Assembly: GCA_963745765.1 (NCBI GenBank)
Contig: CAVUYQ010000001.1
Coordinates: forward strand, 91,489 to 155,488
Direction: 5' to 3'
DNA length: 64,000 nt
Source: Ww85 sp963745765
GTDB taxonomy: Bacteria; Desulfobacterota; Desulfobulbia; Desulfobulbales; Desulfocapsaceae
Position 1 is the first letter of the stretch. The number at the start of each line of letters is the position of its first letter. The position numbers and the translations under genes were made by a program. Below the pieces are notes generated by a model. It searched no databases and was not told the DNA's origin. It saw nothing but the letters and a program-made list of their open reading frames with translations. Positions 17,872-25,547 of the stretch are shown piece after piece.

Positions 17872-19341
17872 TCAGTCAGCAAACGGTTCTATCTGGAGGA
17901 CATTGAGCAGGGAGCCGATACGGATCTGCTCCTGCAGCTCGCCTTCAACAAACCTCAAGTGAGAGAGATCGGCAGGGAACTGATTGGTTGTGGCGTCAAG
18001 GGTGATCCACCGGCCGGATATACAGACTTCGTTCCAGGCATGATAGTAGAAAGCTCCTCTATGATATACGACACCGGCTGCGATCTTCGTCGGGATGGTC
18101 GCGGCCCTGGCCAGTGCGGCAAACAATGAAGCATGTTCGTTGCAGTCTCCGATACCGGTCTTCAAGGTTGTCAAGGCATCAGGGAGACCGATTACCGGGC
18201 GTTTCTCAAGTGTTTCGTAAACCCAGTGCGCAATTGCCTCCGCCTTCTGATAAGGCGACTGCAGGCCTGCCGTTATCTGAAGACTTTTCTCGATAATATC
18301 GGCAGACCCAGACTGAATATAGGGAGATGGCTTAAGTGCTTTTTCCGCCTCAGGACAGACCGCCGTCTCAGTACCGCGGTCGCTGGTCAGTTCTTCCCGG
18401 GTAATGGTCAGGATATTATCGGAAAACAACTGTCGGCCACCGGCAAGGTCAAAGTCTCCTTCCGCCGGCAGCGTCAACCGGTAGCGCATGGTTTGCCGTG
18501 ATTCCAGTTCCGGCATCCTGCCGTTAACCTTAACGGAAACGGCGGTGAGCAATTCCGGGCTCTTTTCGTCGAGCTGTTTTGCAATGAACTCCGGCTCCCT
18601 GATAAAGACAAAGCCGGCAGGGGACTCTTCCTTGATGACATTCCCGTCATCATCAAGCCATGAATTTACCCGTGTTCCGGCAAACAACTCGGTGAAACGA
18701 TGCAGGTTATAAACCCGATCATGTATAAGAATGCGCTCTTCCCCGCGATACTCAACCAGGGACACCTTGGCGGTAAGGGAGAGCGGGTCAAACCATGGCA
18801 CGCGGACTTTTTGACCTTCCTTGATCCCCTGGCTGAGCAGGAAGGAGCGTCTGGACGTTGAGAGCATTGGGGGCGCATCAAGCAGAACTTCATCGCTAAT
18901 CACACTGTTTCCGGTGTCAAGTGAAAATGAGACAAGTCGGTCTTCTACCCGGCCGCTGGCGGTCATCGTATAAAACGGGGAGGAAAAACTGAAATTAAAT
19001 TGCTCGAGTTTGTCTTCCTGGTCGAGCAATGCTTCGAGATCCAGACTGATCGGGTGAGACTGACCTGAAATGTTGAGGTTCATGAAGGCTTTTTGCCTGA
19101 CAACGAGTCCGTTTTTTTCGTCTGGTGCGAAGTGATTTTCAACGTAGCCAATTTTCTTTTTGTTAAAATAGATACCCTGGAATTCGGTTCGCCGTGCACG
19201 ATCAAGAGCGGCGGCTTCACGGGTGTCAATGGTTCTTATGAAGTAGTCACGATGCAGCAGCAGAGCAAACAGAATGAACCAGGCAAGGATAAAGACACCT
19301 TTGCCTGCCGGATGATTGAACAGAATGCGCAGCCTGTTCAT
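17872..19341 (-). CDS. Membrane-anchored transglutaminase-like protein
   Basis: A 489-residue protein with a single N-terminal membrane anchor (about 12-30) and a long, beta-rich periplasmic part. The C-terminal 110 residues form a transglutaminase/protease-like core with the full triad: Cys400 in GIGDCNEHA, His434 in YYHAWNEV and Asp449 in ITLDATTNQ. Bacterial members often act as proteases or peptidoglycan-related hydrolases; the actual substrate is unknown. It heads a unit with an ABC ATPase and permease. This suggests export or processing of an envelope molecule (inference). Confidence 0.8.
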   Translation of the reverse strand: MNRLRILFNHPAGKGVFILAWFILFALLLHRDYFIRTIDTREAAALDRARRTEFQGIYFNKKKIGYVENHFAPDEKNGLVVRQKAFMNLNISGQSHPISLDLEALLDQEDKLEQFNFSFSSPFYTMTASGRVEDRLVSFSLDTGNSVISDEVLLDAPPMLSTSRRSFLLSQGIKEGQKVRVPWFDPLSLTAKVSLVEYRGEERILIHDRVYNLHRFTELFAGTRVNSWLDDDGNVIKEESPAGFVFIREPEFIAKQLDEKSPELLTAVSVKVNGRMPELESRQTMRYRLTLPAEGDFDLAGGRQLFSDNILTITREELTSDRGTETAVCPEAEKALKPSPYIQSGSADIIEKSLQITAGLQSPYQKAEAIAHWVYETLEKRPVIGLPDALTTLKTGIGDCNEHASLFAALARAATIPTKIAAGVVYHRGAFYYHAWNEVCISGRWITLDATTNQFPADLSHLRFVEGELQEQIRIGSLLNVLQIEPFAD

Positions 19342-19867
19342 TGCCGGAATTCCCCCAACGAGTTTCCGACAAACGCTGACTGTTGCCGGCAGTGGATTGG
19401 ATGTAACTCTGCTGCCGGGTACATGTTGGTTGGTTTTAGACGGCAGGATAATAACATCAGTGGAAAACGTATCTCATAAGATTTCAGGAAGTATAGCACC
19501 CATTGGCTTTCAATAATAAACATTCAGTGTCATGATGACACGAAGATTCTTTTCCGGGAGACAGATGGTCCCGCTTTTTCGGTGATTCACTTCCAGAGAC
19601 AAGAAGAGCCCGGAGAGGGGGCAAGATAATGGGCAAGGAGTGTCGTTTCAGAACTGCTATTCAAAGCAAGAATTAGTCGGATTTTGACGCTGAACAACAA
19701 TCAGAGTCGGAAAGAGCTAAAGACTCTTTGAACTATCGGCATCCTTGACGTCCCTTTACCTGTCAGGTATTGTAACGCAGTTTTCGCTTTTGATTATCGT
19801 CGTGGTTTCATCTTTGAACACTCTTTGGAAAAGGAGTGTTTGCCATCAGGAAAACCAGGGAGGGAAA
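19342..19867. other. Intergenic region between divergent genes
   Basis: A 526-base gap that must hold the promoters for the transglutaminase operon (leftward) and the cytochrome gene (rightward). The only clear structure is a hairpin near 19817-19842, AACACTC paired with GAGTGTT, some 25 bases before the cytochrome start; it has no T-run. No gene is supported here. Confidence 0.5.
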
Positions 19868-20161
19868 ATGAGGAGCTATTTATTGCCGTTACTGCTTGTT
19901 CTGGTCTCATTAGGCATCGGTTCATGGAGTTTTGCGCAGAATATGGATGATGCTGCCTGTCAGAAGACTATCCAGACAGGTTGTACTCAATGCCATTCTA
20001 CAAAGAGAATCTGCGATAAACTGAGTGATGCCGCTGCGAATTGGCCCGAGACAGTAAAAAGAATGGGGCTGAAAGGTAACTTGCCTCAGGAAGTTCAGGA
20101 CAGTGTCTTGAATTGTCTGACAAAGGCATCGGAACCTGGAAAGTTTGTCTGTACAAAATAA
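19868..20161 (+). CDS. Small periplasmic c-type cytochrome-like protein
   Basis: A 97-residue protein with a signal peptide (about 1-23, ending SFAQ). The mature part holds one haem-attachment motif, CTQCH, in 'TGCTQCHSTKRICDKL', with further cysteines in ICDKL, LNCL and FVCTK. A methionine in VKRMGLKG could be the second axial ligand. These features suit a small monohaem cytochrome, with an extra pair of cysteines that may form a disulfide. The ATG at 19868 follows CCAGGGAGGG. The gene converges on a superoxide reductase gene across a repeat palindrome. Confidence 0.7.
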   Translation: MRSYLLPLLLVLVSLGIGSWSFAQNMDDAACQKTIQTGCTQCHSTKRICDKLSDAAANWPETVKRMGLKGNLPQEVQDSVLNCLTKASEPGKFVCTK

Positions 20162-20209
20162 CATTCATTTTCCGGCGGGCAGGATTACAGCGTATTCGGT
20201 TTCATGTTT

Positions 20210-20244
20210 GGGTACCTTGAATAATCGAATTATTCAAGGTACCC
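20210..20244. repeat. Perfect palindrome built of two GGGTACCTTGAA repeat ends
   Basis: GGGTACCTTGAATAAT, three bases (CGA), then the exact complement of the first arm. The arms match the terminal repeats of the element at 46097-46239, so this looks like two ends brought together with the interior lost. It lies between the stops of two converging genes and could fold in both transcripts, although there is no T-run. Confidence 0.75.
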
Positions 20245-20252
20245 AGACAGAA

Positions 20253-20660
20253 TCAGACTATCGTCTCGTTCAGCCAGAAATCATGCAAGTTACAGAAGCT
20301 GGTAGCGAAGATTTTTCCCTTATAGCCCGCGGGCAGTTCATAGCTGGACTCCGGTTTGTCGGCGGGAAAAAACGTTTTCGCACCGATGAACGTACCATCT
20401 TCAAGAACAAGAGTATGTCGTACAATGAAGTGTGCGTCAGACATCGGATGCTCGGTAACAAGCGAGACCTTGGAGCCGATGACCTCGACCTGCGGGACAT
20501 GAATGGCCTCCTTGCCTGCCCATCTGCCGGGATTATCTTTGGTGTGGATGATATTTGTGTAACCGGCAAAACTTGAAGCATTTGCCTGAGGGACAATTGT
20601 GAACGTCATGAGAGAAACTGCTGCTGCGCTTGCCTTAAGAAAAGTGCGTCGATCATTCAT
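20253..20660 (-). CDS. Tat-exported superoxide reductase (desulfoferrodoxin/neelaredoxin family)
   Basis: A 135-residue protein. The N-terminus MNDRRTFLKASAAA is a twin-arginine signal, cleaved near ANA. The mature domain has the superoxide reductase iron-site pattern: His in AIHVPQVE, His residues in 'EHPMSDAHFIVRHTLVLEDG', and Cys with His in SFCNLHDFW. The enzyme reduces superoxide to hydrogen peroxide without making oxygen, a typical defence of anaerobes. The N-terminal desulforedoxin-like iron site is absent. The lysine of the usual EKH loop is not obvious (KEAIH instead). The ATG at 20660 is preferred because GGAGG lies seven bases away. Export points to detoxification in the periplasm. 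Confidence 0.85.
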   Translation of the reverse strand: MNDRRTFLKASAAAVSLMTFTIVPQANASSFAGYTNIIHTKDNPGRWAGKEAIHVPQVEVIGSKVSLVTEHPMSDAHFIVRHTLVLEDGTFIGAKTFFPADKPESSYELPAGYKGKIFATSFCNLHDFWLNETIV

Positions 20661-20666
20661 GGACAT

Positions 20667-21216
20667 TCCTCCCTTCGAATTAATAATATTTTTCCGCTAT
20701 TTCTCATGAACATTGAACATTTCCTGCTCCTTCAGAAAAATCAAGGCGGCCTCAAAGCAGATGATAAGTAGTCGGTTTTTGGGGTGTCGTGAAATTAGTT
20801 TTTGCCGGAAAGTTTCATCTGGTCGATGCCTAGACGCTACCTTCTCGATAAAACTTTTGCAATTCTTTTTTTACCGAAATACCTGCCTCATCAGGTCCCC
20901 AGCGAGACTCTCTCCCGGGTGAGAGCTATCCACTGCCAAGGTTTATTGCAGGCACTGTCTGACAACGTAACCTTATTGCGGTTTTCTATTTCTTCTGCTT
21001 GAGTTCTATCGCCAACACCCAGCATTTATTATACTGTTATCGGGAAGGTGTCAGTTTACTTCCTGATCTTCTCCATGAAGTTAAAAATGGACGGTCCTTT
21101 TTCTTATCACAATGTTTTTTTCGTTGTAAAGTGACCGCCGTTATCAAATGGTGGTCCATCTTATTGCAAGAGGATCTCCGGTACCAATGGTTACCGCCAG
21201 GGAGGGAGTGATACCG
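20667..21216. other. Intergenic region without a recognised gene
   Basis: A 550-base gap between the divergent superoxide reductase and maf genes. It contains a short self-complementary stretch near 20910 (CTCTCTCCCGGGTGAGAG) and no convincing open frame or known RNA motif. Confidence 0.4.
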
Positions 21217-21807
21217 ATGCTGCGGACGATGAAAGAATTAGTGCTTGCCTCAGAATCTCCAAGAAGGAAGAGATTTCTGCACGAACTTGGCCTGTCATTT
21301 ATTGTCTGCCCCGCCGAAATTGATGAACTCCCGGCTGCGGGAGAAGGGGCTGATGAGTATGTACTGAGGATGGCCCGGCAGAAAGCTGAGCAGGCAGGTT
21401 TGAAGTATCCGTCTGCCTGGATCCTCTCCGCCGACACGATCGTAACCATTGACAACGAACTTCTGGGAAAGCCATCCTCGCCTGAGGAAGCGGTCGCGAT
21501 GCTGATGCGTTTATCCGGCAGGACGCATGAAGTTCAGACAGGTTATTGCCTGATGAGTAGAATTGAGGAGACCTGTATCCTGGACAGTCGAAAAACGGCG
21601 GTCCGCTTTGCGCCATTTGCCGAGGATCTGGCACGGGCCTATGTCCTGACGGGAGAACCGATGGATAAGGCCGGATCCTACGGTATTCAGGGGAGAGGAG
21701 GACTGCTGGTGGAAGCGGTAAACGGGTCATACTCAAACGTGGTCGGTCTGCCAATGGCCGAAATTATTCTTCTATTGCAAAAAAAAGGTGTTATTACAGA
21801 GTTATAA
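21217..21807 (+). CDS. maf: Maf-family nucleotide pyrophosphatase
   Basis: A 196-residue Maf protein: 'LVLASESPRRKRFLHELGL', 'ADEYVLRMARQKAEQ', 'ILSADTIVTIDNELLGKP' (catalytic Asp), 'LSGRTHEVQTGY', 'GEPMDKAGSYGIQGRGG' and 'YSNVVGLP' are the family blocks. The enzyme hydrolyses non-canonical or modified NTPs to NMP and pyrophosphate. Residues in the substrate loop are nearest to dTTP/UTP-type YhdE proteins, but this is not certain by eye. The open frame continues upstream to 21148, but the ATG at 21217 after GGGAGGGAG begins at the conserved N-terminus. Confidence 0.9.
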   Translation: MLRTMKELVLASESPRRKRFLHELGLSFIVCPAEIDELPAAGEGADEYVLRMARQKAEQAGLKYPSAWILSADTIVTIDNELLGKPSSPEEAVAMLMRLSGRTHEVQTGYCLMSRIEETCILDSRKTAVRFAPFAEDLARAYVLTGEPMDKAGSYGIQGRGGLLVEAVNGSYSNVVGLPMAEIILLLQKKGVITEL

Positions 21808-21810
21808 AAC

Positions 21811-21840
21811 TGGATAGATGATGCTGTTTGCGTGTATAAT
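21811..21840 (+). promoter_or_regulatory. Possible sigma-70 promoter upstream of the HEAT/PilZ gene
   Basis: A perfect TATAAT (21835-21840) with a weak TGGATA 18 bases upstream, about 240 bases before the downstream start codon. Confidence 0.3.
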
Positions 21841-22086
21841 TTAGTGGAGATTGAAAGAGGGGGTCTGTTTCGAGATGATGATGTATCTTTAGAGAGTCCT
21901 GCAAATGGCCTGGTAATGCTATTAACCATCCGTCTTTCTTGACTTTTACTCCAATGCCGTGGTAGTCATTAAGGAAGAGCTGGTAATAATTGCAGCATCT
22001 TGTTCCAAGAGCAAAAAAAATGACTCGGTTTTTGATTGAAAGCATAGTTATCGTCTGATCGCCAGTTTGGGGGAAGCTTTAAAAAG

Positions 22087-25000
22087 ATGAGCCTAGAGAA
22101 GAAACAAAAAGAGGCATTCAGGGCACTAAAAGCATTTAACAATGCCGTTACAACCTCACGCCTCTATCCTGCAAGTTCTCCACAGGTTGCCAATACCAAT
22201 GAAAAGGCTTATCAGGTCCTGAAACAATATGGCAAGGATTTTGGTGTGCTGTCTTTTGGCAGAAGGGACGACGATCCCTTGTTATGCGGGGTGGACGTGC
22301 CGGAAGAGATCCACTCTGAATTCTCCGAACTTCTCATCTATCGTCACCTGAATCTGCTTAAACTGGATAATGTCGTCCTTTCGCCCCCCATTGACCATGC
22401 TCTCTTCAAGCTTATTCTGTCCGCTTTTGTTGCCAGAAAAGAGGCTATAGACGGCGAGGGCGGCGGACGGCCTTTTGCTGATAATCTTGGTCTTGAGCAC
22501 ATTTTCCCTGATGAATATAATCCCCCACCCGAACAGCAGGATCCCGCTCAGTCAACTTCCATGGATTTGCAGTTCGAAACACCTGTTGTCACCGAAGACC
22601 TTCTGGACTACCTTTTTGGTGAAAGTAATAAACAGGAGCGTCTATCAGCCCTGCAATTGATATTGAGCGATCGGGATCAGGCGGTGAGTGTGATTGCAGC
22701 CGGAGTCGCACGGCTGTTGCGTGAGGCGGGGAAACAATCAGACAAAAACAAACCGTTTTTATCCCCTTCATATAGTCGTTTTTTTGAAAATACCGGTAAC
22801 CTGCTGCAGGCAGACCGGGACGAGGTTATCACCGGGGCTGTGGCATTGCTGCTGCGAAAACTCAACGATCCGATGCTTGCCATTCTCCATGCTCAGAAAT
22901 ACGCTGAGGGTTTTCCACAACATTTTTTAACGCAGCTGACGGCTACATTGCCGAATGAGCAGTTTGATGCGGTAATGAGACAATTGCATCGCTGGGTCAG
23001 ACAATATGTGCGATTGAAAAATACCGGCACGGTCGAGGCGCGAACGGTCGGCTTGACTCTGCAAAAGTTGCTTGCATCAACAAAGGGCAAACAATTTGTC
23101 GGCAGGGAAAAGGCGCGAGCTCTGATACAAAGCGGTGAACAGGAGCGGAAAGAGAAACGAATCGAGACAGGTATTGGCGGCCTGCTGAGAGGTGGGAAGG
23201 TTGGCCTGAAGAGCGACGAAATCCTCTTAAGCCTGCCGGCTGCAATAGGAAATCTTGTCAAGCAGGGTGAAGATGAAAACGGTGCCCGGCTTATCAAAAT
23301 GTTGTCCGGTGAGATGCTGCATGCAACCGGGAATGATCGCCAGCGGCTTATTCGTCCGATTGTCTTAAGCGGCGAGATACTTCTGGAGATGGAACGCTGG
23401 GAGTTGCTGGAATTGTCAGCTGATGCGCTTCTTCTGTGGATAAGTTCCTCTTCCGAAGGTGATACGATTTATAAGAAAGCATTACTCCTTTTGCAGTCGA
23501 TCATCAATCAATCCTGGGATAGCGGCAACTATGTTCGGGGTGACCAGATACTGCCCGTTTTTCATCAAATCCGTACCGGTCAATTGCCCAAGGATAAGTT
23601 TGTGGTTGATCTTGTTGGGCGCATACAGGATCGTTCCTATAACCGCTCCTTTTATCAGAAACAGCTTACTCAGTTTCTTGATGAAGGGGGCAACGTTAAG
23701 GCAGGTCGGCGGCTGATAATGTCGGGCCGCCCGGCCGGTGATTTTATAGTTGAAAAATTGTTGCAGGAAGAAGAACCGGCAAATCGTCTGAAAATTGTTG
23801 GTTTACTCGGTGATATGGGGTCGGTTGCCAGAGAATTGATCATTGAAAAACTGCCTGAACCAATGCCTTGGTATGGGAAGCGCAATCTGATAAAACTGGC
23901 AGGGGTCATGGCCAGTCCTGAGCAGATACCTGCGCTTTTCCCCTATCTCCGTCATGATGACATCAGGGTTCAACGCGAGGCTTTCGTCTCCATTTATACC
24001 ATCAGCGGTGAACAGCGTAAAGAGACGCTCATTCAGTGTTTGGGCGAAGCCAGTGAAGCTATGCTCTGTCAGGTGGTTAAAGCGTTACTTCCCTACAGTG
24101 ATGACGAAACGATACGACATCTTGGTACCTTACTGGAGGATCAGGAAAACTTTTCTGCCGATATCAGAGAACCGCTGATCCGGGAGACAATAAAAGTTAT
24201 CTCCCGGAGCAGCTCTGAGACAGGCAGGGATGTGCTTCTTGCTTTTCTCGACACGCAGAAGAAAAAAGTGAACAGGCGGCTATCCCCGGCGGTCTGGCAG
24301 GATGCTGAGCGTGCTTTGAGAAAGGTTGAAGAACATCTAGAGGACGCCGCAAAATCAGCACCCCAGGAACAAACCAAAGGAGCTGCTGCTGGTGCTTCAC
24401 TGTTGCCACATAAAGAGGCAAGCGACCCAGTTGGCGAGTCAAGTCAACAGGTCCATGATCTATTTGAGCTGCCGGCATATATTCGGATAAAAGAATTGGT
24501 CGAAGAGGATAAAATTGATTCGGCCAAGGAATCGCTACTCTGGCTGATTGGAAATCTGGCAGCAAAGCATCGTTTCGAAGACGCTGAGACGCTGCGGACA
24601 TGGCTTGTGGAAATCGATCCGATGGCTCTGTCCGAGATTATCCGGGCAGCGGAGATTATTGAAGAAGAAAAGATCGCCTCTATTGCGCAGATGGATATCG
24701 AGGCCTGGTCGGAACTCTACGATGAGCTTTCAACCGAGGAATTTGCAACCTTCATTCACGCCACCGAACGCAAGGTATATGGCAATGAAGCGCTGATTTT
24801 CCAGCAGGGTGATACGCAGTCGGGGTTATATTTCGTTAACAGCGGTGCGGTGAAAATATTCTATCAGGACAAAACGGAAGAAAAACTGATAAAAACGGCC
24901 ACACGGGGAGACATACTCGGTGCTGATACGGTGGTGGATGCGTCTGTGTGGACGGTTAGTGCCGCCTGTCTGGGACAGGCTGAGATCATGTATCTGGGGG

Positions 25001-25467
25001 AACGCGAACTGGTGAGGTTGCGGGAAGAATATCCGGCCCTGGAAACAAAGATTAATGATTTTTGTCAGAAATACGTCAGCCTGGAGAAATTTTTCAATAC
25101 GGCTGACAGGGATCGCCGAGGGGCCAGACGGCACAATCTTTCCGGCAAGGTTACCTCGGTTCTGCTTGATGACAAACGGCGTGATACCGGTTTTTCGACG
25201 CAGGGTGATCTCAGTGATGTTTCTCGCGGAGGGCTGTCTTTTTTCATGCGGATATCCCAGAAAAAACATGCCCGTGTAATGCTTGGCCGGAATATACGGG
25301 TCATGGTTGCCATGGAAGGAGCGGTAGGGAGACAACTCAATATCCTCGGTTCCATCATTGCCGTTAGAAGCCGGCAAAACGTGGAAAATGAATATTCGGT
25401 CCATATCAAGTTCAATGAAAATTTGAGTTCACCCCATCTCCAGGCAATTATCAAAACCAATGCCTAA
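22087..25467 (+). CDS. HEAT-repeat protein with cNMP-binding and PilZ domains
   Basis: A 1126-residue cytoplasmic protein. About 850 residues are helical and include HEAT-like repeats, clearest at 560-720 ('RLKIVGLLGDMGSVARELI', 'IPALFPYLRHDDIRVQREAF'). Residues about 885-995 form a CRP-type cyclic-nucleotide-binding domain (GNEALIFQQGDTQSGLYFV, then SGAVKIFY and RGDILGADTVVD). Residues about 1010-1115 form a PilZ domain with the c-di-GMP motifs RRGARRH and DLSDVSRGGLSF. It has no DNA-binding or catalytic domain. It therefore looks like a scaffold reading two nucleotide signals; its output is unknown. It precedes the primase-helicase gene by 80 bases. Confidence 0.85.
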   Translation: MSLEKKQKEAFRALKAFNNAVTTSRLYPASSPQVANTNEKAYQVLKQYGKDFGVLSFGRRDDDPLLCGVDVPEEIHSEFSELLIYRHLNLLKLDNVVLSPPIDHALFKLILSAFVARKEAIDGEGGGRPFADNLGLEHIFPDEYNPPPEQQDPAQSTSMDLQFETPVVTEDLLDYLFGESNKQERLSALQLILSDRDQAVSVIAAGVARLLREAGKQSDKNKPFLSPSYSRFFENTGNLLQADRDEVITGAVALLLRKLNDPMLAILHAQKYAEGFPQHFLTQLTATLPNEQFDAVMRQLHRWVRQYVRLKNTGTVEARTVGLTLQKLLASTKGKQFVGREKARALIQSGEQERKEKRIETGIGGLLRGGKVGLKSDEILLSLPAAIGNLVKQGEDENGARLIKMLSGEMLHATGNDRQRLIRPIVLSGEILLEMERWELLELSADALLLWISSSSEGDTIYKKALLLLQSIINQSWDSGNYVRGDQILPVFHQIRTGQLPKDKFVVDLVGRIQDRSYNRSFYQKQLTQFLDEGGNVKAGRRLIMSGRPAGDFIVEKLLQEEEPANRLKIVGLLGDMGSVARELIIEKLPEPMPWYGKRNLIKLAGVMASPEQIPALFPYLRHDDIRVQREAFVSIYTISGEQRKETLIQCLGEASEAMLCQVVKALLPYSDDETIRHLGTLLEDQENFSADIREPLIRETIKVISRSSSETGRDVLLAFLDTQKKKVNRRLSPAVWQDAERALRKVEEHLEDAAKSAPQEQTKGAAAGASLLPHKEASDPVGESSQQVHDLFELPAYIRIKELVEEDKIDSAKESLLWLIGNLAAKHRFEDAETLRTWLVEIDPMALSEIIRAAEIIEEEKIASIAQMDIEAWSELYDELSTEEFATFIHATERKVYGNEALIFQQGDTQSGLYFVNSGAVKIFYQDKTEEKLIKTATRGDILGADTVVDASVWTVSAACLGQAEIMYLGERELVRLREEYPALETKINDFCQKYVSLEKFFNTADRDRRGARRHNLSGKVTSVLLDDKRRDTGFSTQGDLSDVSRGGLSFFMRISQKKHARVMLGRNIRVMVAMEGAVGRQLNILGSIIAVRSRQNVENEYSVHIKFNENLSSPHLQAIIKTNA

Positions 25468-25547
25468 GTCAATTGCCAACCGGTCGCAACAGGTCTGCAT
25501 CCGGCTGCAGACAGACGGAAGCCGGAAATACGTTTAGAAAAAAAAGC

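Noticed and set aside
20667..21216. Possible riboswitch (cyclic di-GMP type) before maf
   Set aside because: Short stretches resemble parts of the motif, but the conserved core and pairing are missing.
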